Below are positions 40,894 through 55,226 of a DNA stretch of 64,000 nt, in pieces. Each line of letters opens with the position of its first letter. Positions within the stretch are counted from its first letter, which is position 1. A program made the translations under genes and the position numbers. Location of the stretch: assembly GCF_043641665.1 (NCBI RefSeq), contig NC_092198.1, positions 12,785,001 to 12,849,000 of the forward strand, given 5' to 3'. This stretch comes from Enoplosus armatus (lineage: Eukaryota; Chordata; Actinopteri; Centrarchiformes; Enoplosidae). The notes below the pieces were generated by a model, which did no database searches, was not told the DNA's origin, and saw only the letters and a list, made by a program, of their open reading frames with translations.

Positions 40894-43800
40894 TATTGTA
40901 TCCTTGCTTTAACATCTCAAAGATGAAAGAAAACAGACTCTCTTGCTGCTCCCCAAAACCACATCAAAACCTTTCATCTCGCTGTGATTATGATGCGTCC
41001 ATTGAATATAAGTATGTTATTTTTAACGTGTTTCTGGGCTAGCCTGTGATCAGAATGATTTGGATTCAAATGAGTTTGGCTTCGCTAACACAAGTCATTC
41101 GCAGTCTTTTCAATCAGTGCAGCTGCAAGTTGAAGTGTGCACTCAAAATAGCCCAAATAATGGGACACTATTCATCCCATGTCTGATTCTTGAACAGATC
41201 TTAAGGATAAACACGTTTAATGTAGTAATTTAGCAACTGATAAACTGTCAGGCTGAGTAACCACATTTGACAAGGCAATATATTGAACACTCAAGAAATT
41301 TTAGCCCATTGTCGTTGTTTTCTTCTCACTGTTTCTCCCTGCAGTTTAAAGGTGCTGCCATTGTACCATTTCAGATGAGAAGCACAAATGGCAATTATAG
41401 CAAATGCCAGCAGTATCATTTGCATGTAAATTGCCTTTTTTTATTTATCCAGTGTCAGTTTTTAACCTAACCCCAATCCTGAATTTTGTGTTTGGTTTGT
41501 TGCTCATAAGCCTGTGACTCTGTGGGACGAACTGATATACTGCTTATTGTGATTGTGATGAACACTGGCTTGTATTCGTAGTAGCGATGTTCTTCAACAG
41601 GATATTATGAGCTGGGGTCATACAATGGGGTTTATGAGTTTGAAGGGCACATCATCAATGAAAAAACCTGTTTATCTATACTTTTTTTTTTTTTTTTAAT
41701 TATCAGTTACTCCATTTATGTGCACCTAATGTCTGTGTGTATAAAAACATGGCATGGGCTCTAATCTGAAGCTGAGAGAAAAAATGTAATTCACCACACA
41801 AGAAAATATCAGCAGATAATAGGAGGAAATTGAAGAGGCAAAATATTAGAATGAAAGATAAATAGTGAAATCCAGAACAAATCGATGTCCTGTTCTCCTC
41901 TCAATCATAGAGCACCCTAACATTCTGTTATTGCCTGACACTTTTCACTGTGTATAAGTTACAAAAACAAGCAGACTGTTGATATCTAACAAAATGGTAT
42001 GCTGTTGCTCTATGGGTCCTGAGTGATAAGGAAAGGACAGGCAATTCTTAGTGACAGCTTAATAAATACTGTATTTTTGTCTGACTGAAGGCACACTTTT
42101 CAACTCTAACTGTGCCTGTAATCTTTCATACCCACCAGCATGCTATTACACAAAAAGCAAAGTGTGAAATATAGCAGAGCCTGAGTGGGTGTGTGTGGAG
42201 GCAGCACTTAATTGTTATTTTAGGCTGAGCCATTTTCACTTATTCTGTAATTTGGCGTGTTTGTTGTTGTTGCAGTGTTGGTTATTAGTTTAATATACCT
42301 GTAATGCTAGAGTCTCACGGTTGTTGTTTTTGTTGTTACATTATTGTGTTTGTCTGACGATTACAACATTAGACAGAGAATGAATTTCTGAAAGGACAAT
42401 AAAGTAAATAGTAATTAATTATTTGTACTAAAGCAGGTGCCAAAGCACCAATGTCAGCTAAAGGCTGTTGATATTAATTAAACCTGGAATAAACCTTTTA
42501 TAAATATGCAGACATTTTAAAACCTAAATGTGAACAGATTTCCTTTGCCTCAACATTCTTAGTATTCCTGGAATACCAATACATGTATTTGCAGTTAGCA
42601 TTAAGCACATTCCTCTAAATCTGTAGAATACATCCATTTTCTTTCTTTAATCTGCCCTCAAGAGACAAGGATTTTCTCCTGTGTGTCTCTGCATATCTTA
42701 GCCACCTCCACATAAAGCCAGTTACTTGCTGTAAATAGCTGGCCCTCTCCAGGGAATGGTTTATGGCATGTGACAGCAGGTAAGACTGCTGTACTTTACA
42801 GTCTACTAGTAGTCTGCTCCTTAATCAATCGGTGTTCCTACAAAATGTTTCCTTGTCCTTGCTTTGCTTTACAAAATATTAGAATAAAATATTATGCAGT
42901 AAAAATCCATAGCCACTGCAAGTATATATCACATTTGAAGTACTGGTTTTTATCAAATTTACTCAACTTCACTATGTGGAAGTGTTCTGTAACATAACTG
43001 CCAGATATTATATACTAGAATTAATCAAAATATTAAATAAAACCTGTTTTTTATTGGTTGATACATCAATTATATGTATTGTAATTACTACAATAAGTCA
43101 TTATCTTGTAATAGTAATTATTAAAAATGTAATACAGAATATATCATTACGGCACTATTAGTAAGTTATGCTGGAAAAAGAGTCTTGAGCATGAACCAGA
43201 GGTGACATGTAGCCCCCACCTTGAGTTACTTAGTAAATGACTCATCTGTTTTGCTCTGAAAAGTATTTGAAAGTGCTGACTTTTCGTGACTCACATTTTT
43301 ATTCTGCTCTGCCCACATCCACACTGAATTGACCATTAAAATATCTCACGCACTCAGCTGTAATTGTACCAAAGATCATGGCTTCCTGTCGGTGCATAAC
43401 AAGCCACCAACGCGTGTACTCAACATGCTGCAATCACAAACCCTGAAGTTTTTAACAGCCCCTTACAGAACACAGCCAGCCATTTCACACAAACACAGCT
43501 GCAGGAGCAAAAGAAGCAATCCCAGCAGGTAGACAGCTTAGACATGAAACAGGCTTTGGGGATGTGCAGTGCTCTAGGCAATGTTACAGCATCTGGAATG
43601 GGACCAATACGCTGACTTCTTTTAAAGCAAAGGGAGGAACACAACATTGCAGAAAGGCAGAGGAGTATGAAATTGTTTGTGTGAAAAAATGTCCTTATAC
43701 TCCTGACAAGAAAAATTTGTTTTCTTATCTGGCATGTGGAATGTGTTGCCCTAAGCAAGTGACCTTGTTTACACTTAAGATGTTCAGTGTACTGTATGGA

Positions 43801-44559
43801 CTTAAAGCAAATTAATTTGGAGCTCTTCAATTGTGCGTCCCTCTTTGAGAGGAGAAATTGTGTTCACAGTTGAAGCCCTTTTTAACTTGAAGAACCCTTG
43901 AAATATTAACAACCTTGCCTCTCTACAAAGGGCAACACAATTGTTACTGTTTGACTGTAACCACCAATAATATCTGCACAGCCATCAGAACACAAACTCC
44001 AGACCCTTATATAAATGCATGTGACACCCCTGCAGCAAAGCATTTGTTCATGCATTTAAATAGGAGTATTATTATAATGATGGATACGTTCTACTTATAG
44101 ATTCTGCTTTTCTGCCAGTCTGTTAACTCTTCCACATGCCATTGAACATTAGTCTGTAATTGGTTTGAGGGTGCTGAAGGAAAATGAGCTCAAACATTTG
44201 ACCCCTTGCTGCTCACTCGCTGTAGTTCCGGATGATTCCACTATCAATCTCCTACTCATGCAGGCACTTTTACAGATAAACCATTACGGATGTCAAGATG
44301 AGGAAATTTCACATTATGGTATGTTGCAGAATTTCAGTATTAAAACAAACCTTTAAATTAGATGGCTCTGAAGCAGAAGAAAGAGCTGGAAGACCTCTGT
44401 GCTGTTTCTCAGGGTGATGCATGAGAAATCAGATTCATAACCTTGAGAGGAAAGGCTTTGGGACCCTTGTGTCTTGGTTTTGTAGAGTAGGCCTAATCTC
44501 TAGAAGGCCTTCTTAGTCTGCTTACAAAACAATGTTTTCTCTTTGCTGTAGGGAGAGCA
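40894..44559. other. Intergenic, no gene seen
   Basis: A T17 run and a very AT-rich stretch at 42.97-43.15 kb. The opposing frames at 43.42-43.83 kb overlap each other and show no domain. Confidence 0.6.
41682..41698. repeat. T17 homopolymer
   Basis: Single T run. The flanks do not show a retroposed gene. Confidence 0.95.
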
Positions 44560-44700
44560 ATATCAGACGGCCCACCGCTTTGGTCCAGACTGAAATATCT
44601 CTGCAATTATTGGATGGACTACCATGAAATGTTGCACAGACATTTGTGTAGTACAGTCTCACAGAACTGCTACCATGGCTGTAGTGTTGATAAAAAAATG
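44560..44700 (+). mobile_element. Fragment of a common fish interspersed repeat
   Basis: Includes TTGGTCCAGACTGAAATATC and ATTGGATGGACTACCATGAA followed by a GTTGCACAGACATT stretch, a signature I associate with a high-copy repeat of percomorph fishes. The region to about 44830 (TGCTACAGGCTAACATAGCA) may be a further, more decayed part. No coding capacity and no clear ends. Confidence 0.55.
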
Positions 44701-45782
44701 TTTAGGAGGCTGTCATGTTGGCAACTCACCTACTGTAATAAATCACAAAATCCTACATATGTCAGTGCTACAGGCTAACATAGCATATGAATAAGCTATT
44801 CCATTATTCAGGAGCATAACTATGCTATTTTGTAGAGTTTAAAAGAAACTTGTCTTACACGGCCTCGCTGTAGCAGTAGGCCCTGAAATTGTGACCAAAT
44901 TTCACTTCACTAGCAACAACACAAACATTAGTTCAGGCAGGACCAACGAGGCTTACAGCCACATGAGCTGACTGTCAGCTGATGAAAACAGACGGACAAG
45001 GCAGTTTGTCAACTCCTCATTCATCCCTGAGCCATATACCCTGATGTCCACTGCACTGCTGTTTTCACCCACGGGCATCCTCTGGCCTGGTTCTTTACTA
45101 ATAAGTTTACTGGGAATGGTATCTTTCTGTGGGCTTGTCTGTTAAAATTCTGTATTTCATATCTCAGTGATGTGCCAGTGATCTGTCCGTGTCTGTTTTG
45201 CTCTGATGCTCCTGCGGGATTTAATGTTGTTCCCCACCGAGTGTTCAGTATTCTGTGTGGATTCATATGGGGACCAGTATTGCCTAACTGTATAGCCATT
45301 GCTACAATAGTGTGGAGTGCGCTGGAGCAAATGACTTTGGTGTCTACAGAATGTTCTCATCATTTAACAGGTAAATTGCCCAACAGGCCAGTTTCCTATA
45401 GGCCCAAAGTGTGTTCATTAAATAAAAGTACCTCAGATGCAGCTTCTGATCTGTCCAAACGAGCTGAAATCCAACAGAGAACAGTGTCTTACTGAGATCA
45501 AACAGCGTCTGTCAGACTTTACACCAAAGCCAGACCTCGATGGTCCAGGATAAAAACGTGCAGTTTGAGGCTAATATTGTGTGTATGTGTATGTGTACAT
45601 CCTTTCATGCGTGCATGCTCTGAGGTGAGACTCTCAGCTTCCGAGGGTTCTGTGCAGTACATCAAATGTAGTGGAGCCCTTTCTTTGTTTAATTGTGCGA
45701 CATGTTTGAAGGAGCTTACTTGAGCAGAAAATTGAATATAAAACACTTAAGTCATCAGACTTGTACATTATCTAGAGAGAAT

Positions 45783-45806
45783 GGGGGGGGGGGGGGGGGG
45801 GGGGGG
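45783..45806. repeat. G24 homopolymer
   Basis: Twenty-four G's in the given sequence. Runs this long are often miscounted in sequencing. Confidence 0.95.
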
Positions 45807-45949
45807 TAGCAGGATGGCTTCTGCAGAGATGAGGAGGGGTTTATAGCAGAAGTTCTTTGAAGGATGTTGTTATTGTATCTTCAACAGGCAAAAGCAGTTT
45901 TATACTTGCTTATGCAAAATCATTCTGGTGTGCGCCCTGAACAATAGTG

Positions 45950-45969
45950 CCCCCCCCCCCCCCCCCCCC
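45950..45969. repeat. C20 homopolymer
   Basis: Twenty C's, complementary to the G24 run about 145 bases upstream. Confidence 0.95.
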
Positions 45970-48135
45970 GCTGTGTCTCTAATAAATATGCTCACCGGAA
46001 TACTCGCTATTTAAAAGAGCTTCCTTGCATCTAACCAAAATCCCTCATGCGCAATCACGACATCTCACATTACCTCCACACTGTGAGCTTTATATATACG
46101 GTATTTAGCTTTATCTCAAATCTGGCTGTCCTTTTCTTGGATGCAGTTTCCTGTAAATTCAATATTTTCTTCTTCCTCTGGAGCTGAAAGCAAACTTTCC
46201 TCAACAGTGCCAGAACTTTTCCTCAGTAATGTATTCCAAAAGAGCTCATCTACAATTTCAATGAAGTCCTGCGCTGAATTATTTGAGAAAGGAGATTTTT
46301 CAGGTCAGCTAATGTACGGTAGAATGGATCTCATTAGTGAAGTTTCATTTGCAGATTTTACAAAAGCAACAGGGGGGATATTTGTTATGGACTTCATATC
46401 AAAATATTTAGAAATCACCTGCATAGAAGTAATTTTCAGATGTCTCTTCTGTTGGTCATTTTAGATTTTGATTGGTTGGGTGGACCTAGGAAATGGCTCA
46501 ATGGCAGCGTATCTGAGAGTCCTCTCCACAGATATGGGGACAAAATAATCCCTTCCAATGTAATACAGTCTAATGCAACAACACCACACACTATGGCCTC
46601 AAATAATCACCACCTTTCTGACACCATCTCAAGAAAAGTTTAAGATTATAAGCTTCACAAAGTGTTGTGTTGGAAGGTGCTGATTATATTTCATCCAGCT
46701 CTCCTATATTTGTATGTACATTAATGCACTTTATTTGTTCATCAGTTAGAAGAGGAAAATATCATAAAACACAAAGTCAAAGTCTGCTCTACTGGCAATG
46801 ATTATACAGGAAAATACACTTTGGACTCAACATTGGAAGAGGGGCTCTTCATGCTTGAAAGATGTGTGGTAATCTCATACAAGTGATTGTTTTCCTTTTG
46901 AAATGGCCTCATATTTTTTTTCTTTGAATATGAAGTAAAATGTTGGCAGTGTACCATAACAGATGAGCTGGTCCTCCTGAAGGCAAGCTCATAGTCAGAC
47001 ATCCAGTCTGATTGATGTGTCATGCCCTTGTTGGGGAATCATTTGGGTTATGATGGAATCCTCATCCACAGCCATCATTGTCACCTTTAATGACCCCTAA
47101 TGAAAAATGGACCTTTTATTCTTTCCATCTGTCTTCTCTGTGCACTGCAGAGATTAATACAGCCATTGAGCCTTCTGTTCGATAACCTCATCTTTCACTT
47201 TACTGCACAGGTCCATGGCACATGAAAGGCAAAGTAAGGTTCATATATTCTAAGGTGGTAGTGATTTTAATTATGCAATTTCTCAGTTATTTTCACTCAA
47301 ACAAATCATCTTTTGTCAGCAACTGAGAATTTTCCCATGTCCTGTATGGTGTGTACACAGACACTAATACATCATACCATTAGTTACATAGACCCTGAGG
47401 ACCTGGTGGATAGGTCAAATGCTCAGAGTCCTATTCATTAATATAACATGTTAACAAACCTGGGCTTGCAGCCATCATCTTCCCAACCGTTTGAGACTAG
47501 ATTTATTGCAGTGAGACTCGGTGGCTGCTGTGTCTAATTGCTCTTTTGTCTTCAGTCCTCCTGAGGTACAGACACTGGGTGTGGGTGGACCTGCAGCTTA
47601 GTTACAAATCCACTTTATGCGTAGAGCCTTCTCTCAGCTCAAGACACTAAAAATCCAAGTGGACTGTATAAACTTTACGTTTCTGTTTTATTTAAATTAT
47701 AAAAAAAAAATTCCAATGTACAGTTTCAGTTCAGAGTTATAGTGAGTATAATATAGTGAGTCTATTAGGGTGATTCTGCTCTATATCTGTCAGCCAAGAA
47801 ATAAAGTTACCTATAATCCTTTTATAAAGAAAAAATTGTCCTTTTCATTTTGTGCCATCAATCACTATGGGGATGTTATTTCATGGATATTTCCATTTAA
47901 AAAACAAACAAACAAAAAAAAAACACAGCTTCACATATCCGCATAACGATTCATGCATTTTCAATCACCTTGTTTTAATTAAGAAGGAAAACGAGGTCTG
48001 TGAAAAAAGAGCTAATCTTTATTAATTGGGCTTTCTGCACCACTGCTTTGCTGAGGGGATTGTTATAAAACATTCTCTGAAGTCACATGACGGTTCATTT
48101 ATCATCAGCTGGAAACCTTCCCTTTAGCACGTAGA

Positions 48136-48136
<1 letters not shown>

Positions 48137-48213
<77 letters not shown>
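48137..48213. repeat. (AC)n microsatellite, about 38 units
   Basis: The longest pure AC tract in the window. Confidence 0.98.
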
Positions 48214-48214
<1 letters not shown>

Positions 48215-51200
48215 GGGACGGTCAGAAATCAGTTCACAAGTATTTTTTTGTAGCTGGGATACGTTTTCCCATCTCTCTCAATCGCCTTGTCTTTTATTGT
48301 CTCTCAGGATTTGATTACATGTCTGGTGCAATTCATCTGTCCTCTGCAATGAAACAATCTTTAAGAGATCTCCTGGATGTTCAGTCCAGCAGTCATCTCT
48401 CAGCTAGCCGCCCAGTTTGGCAGTCAAAGCTTATACCTCCTGGGTGCCATTGTGCACAGACGTTAGTCGTAGATCACGAGGCGATGTGGCTGGCTGCGAT
48501 TGCTTTTAGTCAATATCTACTGTCAGTGATCCTCAAGCTTGTCTCTAGCCAGACGATGACCCTTCTGTATTATCCTTATATCTGTAATTAAAGGCAGTCG
48601 AGGAGAGGAGGGGAGGGGAGAGGAGAAGAGGCATTCACGTTGTATTAGCAGGCAGACTCACAGAGAGACTCATTTTCTTTTTGTATCTCCAACCTGAGAT
48701 CAACAGGTGTCTAAGTGGTTTCTGGAGGTCGTTGTTGAGAAAGGGGAAGACAGTGTGAATATTGCAAATGTCCAGAGTATCAAGGCAAATACTTACTTAA
48801 TACTTAATCTTAACCGAAACAACTGTATTTGACTGTCTGAAATGCTGAAAAAGCTTGCCAAGGTTTCAGCACTACCGGTACCCAATTGCGAAAGACAAAT
48901 GTGCCACACATTTATGCATTATATCACTTCTCACAGTTGCATGTCTCAAATTGCCAGTGGCCATGTGTCAAAACATTTGCATATATACATAATCCACTTA
49001 TGCTGCTGTGCTTTCTCGGTGCGTGGCCGTGCATACTAATTACATGGACTCTGGTTCACCGGGATGGCATATCAGTGCAGCTGAATGGGAAATAAGTGGC
49101 GGCTCCTGTGGACATGTCGATGCCCTTTGAGCCACCAAATCTCTCCTACAACTACCTCCGCCGCTGCAAACTCAGGTCACAGGTTAGCTGGGTCTTATTA
49201 AAGTACTACCAAAGGCAATAAGAGGAGTCATATTGCCTGATAATTCTCTTTGGTAAAGCCTGGGTTTCCATGATAACAGCTTAAGACTACAAAGCAGCAG
49301 CTTGGTTTCTTAGGTTACTTGGTTTGTGGGAATTGTCGGATTTTGGCATTTTTCTGTTTTGCTGTGACTTCTTCTTCACAAAGAAGCTCAGTGCAAGCAC
49401 ATAATGTTTGAAGACAGTCTGACCCATTTAAATAAAATAAATGCATTACCTGTTATGAAAGCAGTTTCTCTGTGTTTGCCTAAATGTTTTCAGCTCATTA
49501 GCCTGCCATGTGAGTTTTTAATTCTCGGCACAATAAATACAATTAATTTTAACTGCTGGTTTGTACCACGAGTGATTTTAATTAGCAGCGTCTTTTATTG
49601 TAGTGGGTCCCTGCACTTGTGCTGCACAAACTTCATCTCTTTTATGTGCCTCCTGTTTTGTTCCTTGGGAAAGGCTTTCAGCTATTAATGTATACTACCA
49701 GTTTATAATCAGGTTGTGGGGGGATAAAACAGGATGCCAAAGACTTTCTGTTCTGTACAGAGTCAATAAGAAAAGATCTGTATCACTGTTCTGCAGATAT
49801 TTTTCTGTTTCAAACATTCATGGCTGCGGGGCTCCTTCCAGTCCTGTTCTGGAGCTGAAAATGCAGTATGGTCCAAGTTGCAGGAGTCGGGGTTGATTTG
49901 AAAAGAAGTCTGCACTCCATCGGCCTGTGTTCCACTGGAGTTAATCACTACTGCTGTCTGATCGGAGATCCGTCCATCACCACCCGCAGCTCTTATTGAA
50001 CCAGACCCCAGGAGAAGTTGGCTTCAACTGCAACTTGAAGTAGTAGTTTGATTGATGACATCACTTTCATTGCTCCTGGAATGCTAACATAGACAACTGA
50101 CCTGTTGTCTGTACTGACAGATTCTGCCTGGTGATTGGCAGGTGTCTGTGGCTGATATGCTTAGACATGCGATCCTTGCATTAACCCCAGGTTGCCACCC
50201 TCCTTCTCCCTGTGGATTTGGGGATGTTTAGGTTGATATTGAGCTGCCAGCGGAGTGGCAGCTGCTCCCGACGCTTCACCTCTGGTCTCTGGAGGTTGCA
50301 GCCAAGCCAGCCGCTTGTAATTAAAAGTGCATAAAGACAGATCAAGCTCTTTCCCCTCTCTCTCCATTGAAGATACCAGAAGGCTGAAAAATAATCCACT
50401 AGACTCCCTGAACCACAGTCCTGCTCCTTCATTTCATTAAGCCTGCAAAAATAAGTTGTTCAGTTTTTGCCCTTAATTGCATCCCAAGACAATAAACAAT
50501 GTGGATTTCGCACTGATGTAGTCAGGTTCACCACAAAGCTACTCATCATAATAATTGTTTTTCTCCTATTCCCCAATTTGTTCTTGTTTTTTCACATACA
50601 ATTCGTTTTCAGGGTAAGTTTTTCACATCATGAGAAACTTGTGTTATCCAGGAACAGTGGAATACTACTCACTGTTCTTGATAAAGCCAAATGTGATGTG
50701 CAGTAATCACAGGCAATCATCAGCTCACTCCCGGATTGTTTTGTCTTGGCTCTTCCTGAAGAATCCTCTCCAGCCAAACCATAAATCTGTAACGGAAAGA
50801 GAAGTAGGGGAAAAAAGAGTTTGACAAGTTAAAACCAATAATACATCTGCGCACTTTGCATTTGAAAAATGCTTATTGTTTCTATTTAGAGTTTTTTAAA
50901 ATGTGTTTTTAATAGCGCTTTGGCAACATGAAAAATTGAAAACAAATCTTTGCAGGAATTGTGGTCAGAAATAGCTGACATGCTTAACTGTATCTACCGC
51001 AGGACCACATTCAACTCAAAGCATGAACTGGGATTTTTTTTCTAGATCCACCTTGGCCATGTTGCTGGCAGACGAGTCTACATATCTATCAGAGGCTGAC
51101 AGCGAAAGCCTCGACCTAGAAACCAACATCCATGACCTTCATGGTGCCTCTGCATCTAGGTGGACAGAAGCCATTCTCTGCTTCAGAGGATTTTAAAATT

Positions 51201-51835
51201 GAGGTCTTGAAAGGTGCAACCTAGACGTCTGAAGCCAAAGAGACCCTAAAATTTCACCCAACAAAAATCCCCACTTTCTGATCCGCATGTCTTTCCCTTT
51301 CAGAGAGCAGCAGAAACACAGCGTAGACTATTAGCATAGAGAAAGCTTGGCTGTCAGCAGAGCTGCTATTGTCTGTCTGGCTGTGTCTATCTCCTCTCAC
51401 CTCCCAGCTGTGTCTACTGGAGCTTTTCTTCCCTCAACCTGCCGCAGTCACACTCTTTCAATCAAAACAGCCAAGCAGCCTATTCACATTTACCAGATCC
51501 AATGCTAATGTGCACTTTCACTGCCACATATTCATATTTACCAGCACTAATGCTCTGGGCTGCCTATTTCAGATTTTATTAAGGGATAGTTATTGAGGCG
51601 TTATTGATGTGGCAGCAGTCCTCTGGCTCCAGGGCAATACTGCTACACTCTGGGAAGAGCAATGGGTCTATTGCTTGAAATGGGCATAGACTGCCTATTT
51701 ATGTCACTACAAAGCAATGATACAGTACTAACTCTTACACAATATTAACACATATGATGGTGCACTTAAACTAAGTTGTTCTAATGAATTGAAAACCCAT
51801 CATATGTATAAAAGCTACATAATCCAGCATGTTAG
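48214..51835. other. Intergenic, no gene seen
   Basis: Purine-rich tract at 48.6 kb. The rest is ordinary single-copy sequence. Confidence 0.6.
48601..48631. repeat. GA/G-rich purine tract with G-quadruplex potential
   Basis: All-purine plus strand with repeated GG, GGGG blocks separated by single A or AGA. Confidence 0.8.
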
Positions 51836-52066
51836 TTTTGAAACAATTAGTCAAATAATGGATTAGTTATTAGACAACAGTTTTGATGTTTGATTAATCA
51901 TTTAAGTCAAACATTTTTTTTGGTTAGAGCTTCTCAAATGTGAAATGTTCTTTGCTGCTTTTTATTTTATGTCATTGAATAGTGAATATTCTTGGACAAC
52001 AAAATTATTTAAAGACATCACTTTTGGTTCTCTAAAGGGGCATCTTTCACTATTTTCTGACAGGGA
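51836..52066 (+). mobile_element. hAT-type MITE, truncated copy
   Basis: It contains the family landmarks GCTTCTCAAATGTGAAATG, a segment recalling the central part (AAAGACATCACTTTTGGTTC), and TTTCACTATTTTCTGACA, in the same order as the 26.6-kb copy but with internal deletions. The right terminal repeat is missing. The open frame running through 51945-52130 is a by-product of this repeat and not a gene. Confidence 0.65.
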
Positions 52067-53198
52067 AGATGTGATTCAGATGAATGCCTTACAAACAAAC
52101 AGTCCTGTGTATTTCCACACAGCCAGCTAGATGCTTTGTGTTAGGTTGTCACCCTGGCCTTTCTCTGCACCCGCTGGTCGCTCTCCATGGCCCGGGGCAG
52201 CAGAGTGGAAACACAGCCATCCTGGCACTGCCAGTACGCTCTGAGTCCACCCACCGTAGAGAGCAGCAGTCTCCTTGTTCCATCTGTCACTCTACTCCCG
52301 TAATCCCCTGCTCCTGTAACCGATATAATGATGTGTCTTTGCCCAGAACAATGGTGAGGGCAGAACTGTGTGAGTTTTAATCCTATATATATGAGAGAGC
52401 TGGGGGGGGGGGGGGGGTAAGTTTGTGTACAGAGTGAATGTTAAAGGCTAATACCACTGTTGTTTTTAATTTGTGTTAATCTTGAAGCTTGTCCCAGGCC
52501 TTTACAATATTCCTGGTAGTCTGCAGACATTCTGCCTAATCTGAGACATTAGAGAAGATTTTCTTACCGACATACGCTGGTGTCAAAATCTCTTCTTTAT
52601 AAACAGGTACTTTTGGTTTATTTGTTTGTAAAGTAGCTGAATATACATTATATATTCTAATGTCAAGGTACTAGTACAAGCTCTAATGTATCATATCACA
52701 GTCTGCACACATTTAACCTCTATTGCTCCTGTCAGTCAAACCACTCTATACGAGTGTTTACAAAGGAGGAGGGACAATAGAGCATTTCTGAGTAATTACA
52801 ATGACAGCAGCAGACAGGTAAATCACGAAAAACGTCAACTAACTCGAGTCTGATTGGACTGTGAACATGATGAAGGATCTACACTGGCTCACGCCTCTTC
52901 CTCTGACATTCTGACATGCATTTTTTTGGCATGTTTCTGACGCGGCTTCTCCAAAAGGAGGCTGTTTGATATGCTTCCCCACTCCTCCTCCACCGGTGTG
53001 TTTGTTCTCTAGCCCTGCCGCTTGTCATAATGGGCCGAGGCAAATCACTTCCAGCCAAGAGCTGAGATGGTGATTGTATCAAACTGACCCCTAACAAGCT
53101 GTCAGATCTCATTTGATAAAGCATGCATCAGCACCGGGCCGGCTTGGCATCCATTTGGACAGAGCAGACAGGTCTTGTTCAAGCAGTGTTATTCCCTT

Positions 53199-53201
<3 letters not shown>
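52067..53201. other. Upstream flank of the samd5-like gene, no gene seen
   Basis: Somewhat more GC-rich at 52140-52330 and 52880-53160. No exon could be supported. Possible proximal regulatory DNA. Confidence 0.5.
52402..52417. repeat. G16 homopolymer
   Basis: Sixteen G's following AGAGAGCT. Confidence 0.95.

Positions 53202-53279
<78 letters not shown>
53202..53279. repeat. (TC)n microsatellite, about 39 units
   Basis: Pure TC tract roughly 0.7 kb upstream of the putative leader exon. The minus strand gives an artefactual Arg-Glu repeat frame. Pyrimidine tracts like this can form triplex (H-)DNA. Confidence 0.98.
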
Positions 53280-53284
<5 letters not shown>

Positions 53285-53578
53285 GACTTGTCTCCTACTA
53301 ATGATGATGGCATCCAGTGGTGCAATTTGATGCAGACAGTTGGACTCCACTTCCTCTTCAATAATTGTAGTCAAAAAGAAACTTCATGAAATGTCTGATC
53401 ATATAGATAAGGGATAGGTGGAGGGATGGATGAGTGGTACCTCAGTTTCTCCCATTACATCAGCTCCAGTGCTGCGAGATCTTCAGTTCCCCAGTCACCA
53501 CATAGAGGGAGCTCATGCGTGCTGAGAAACCAAACCGTGGAAATGCTGAATGAGTGAGTGAGAGTGTGTGTATGAGCG

Positions 53579-53604
53579 AGAGAGAGAGAGAGAGAGAGAG
53601 AGAG
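53579..53604. repeat. (AG)n microsatellite
   Basis: About 13 AG units, complementary in strand sense to the TC tract 300 bases upstream. Confidence 0.96.
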
Positions 53605-53787
53605 GTGCGGTGGAGGAAATCACATCGTAGAGGAATAATAATGGGACACAAACTAGCAGCCAGGATGTTCATTTGAACTGTGCGACAGGTTTAACATGTG
53701 CTTTAATCTCGGACCAACTTTGGCCAAGTCGGTGGGAACCTGGTGACCCGCTGCACACCCCGAGGCGGCGTGACAAGTTGGCAGAGA

Positions 53788-53802
53788 GGGGGGGGGGGGG
53801 GG
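53788..53802. repeat. G15 homopolymer followed by A8
   Basis: Lies at the left edge of the CpG-rich promoter region. Confidence 0.95.
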
Positions 53803-53899
53803 TGAAAAAAAAGGACTCGCATCACTATTTTTAAATGGGTACAGTGAGATGTGGGGGGCGTGGACATGTGAGCATGTTGGCTCTTGGCTGCAGTTCCAG

Positions 53900-54226
53900 T
53901 GTGGTGATGTGCCGGCTGGAAGAACCGGACTACGCGTAGACTGAGCGGTTGGACGCGGACCCGTGCGGTTGCCGTCAATCGTCGGCAGCAGACTTTCTGT
54001 CATTTTAAAGCCCGTTTGACATTGTTTGGATTTATTTCTTCAACGCGCCGCCGTTTGGTGATACGAAAGACTTTAAGGAAGCCGTGGAAACGTTTTTTTT
54101 TTTAGACGCAGCAGTCGCCGTGCGTAACGGACGGAATCTGGTCGAGCAGCTATCTGAATGACAATAGTTTGAGACAACTGCTTTCTTATTTGTTTAAGGA
54201 AGCCCAATTATTGGAAGTGACTGCGC

Positions 54227-54229
<3 letters not shown>
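53900..54229 (+). other. Probable non-coding first exon (5' leader) of the samd5-like gene
   Basis: Inferred from a strong donor-like sequence at 54228-54235 (TG|GTAAGTC) in CpG-rich DNA just upstream of the coding exon. The left boundary is a guess because no TATA box or clear initiator could be assigned. The segment contains short upstream ATGs: one at 53907 with a stop at 53937 (10 codons) and one at 54158 with a stop at 54170 (4 codons). A third ATG occupies exactly the last three bases of the exon. If the transcript is unspliced here, this simply continues into one long 5' leader. Confidence 0.45.

Positions 54230-55226
<997 letters not shown>

Larger units (their letters stand above)
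44701..48136. other. Intergenic, no gene seen
   Basis: Contains the G24 and C20 runs. The 107-residue plus-strand frame at 46141-46464 is the least low-complexity open frame in the desert but matches no family I know. Confidence 0.6.

Noticed and set aside
51945..52130. Short plus-strand open frame
   Set aside because: Lies inside a truncated hAT-type MITE.
53189..53374. Arg-Glu repeat protein on the minus strand
   Set aside because: It is the translation of the (TC)n microsatellite.
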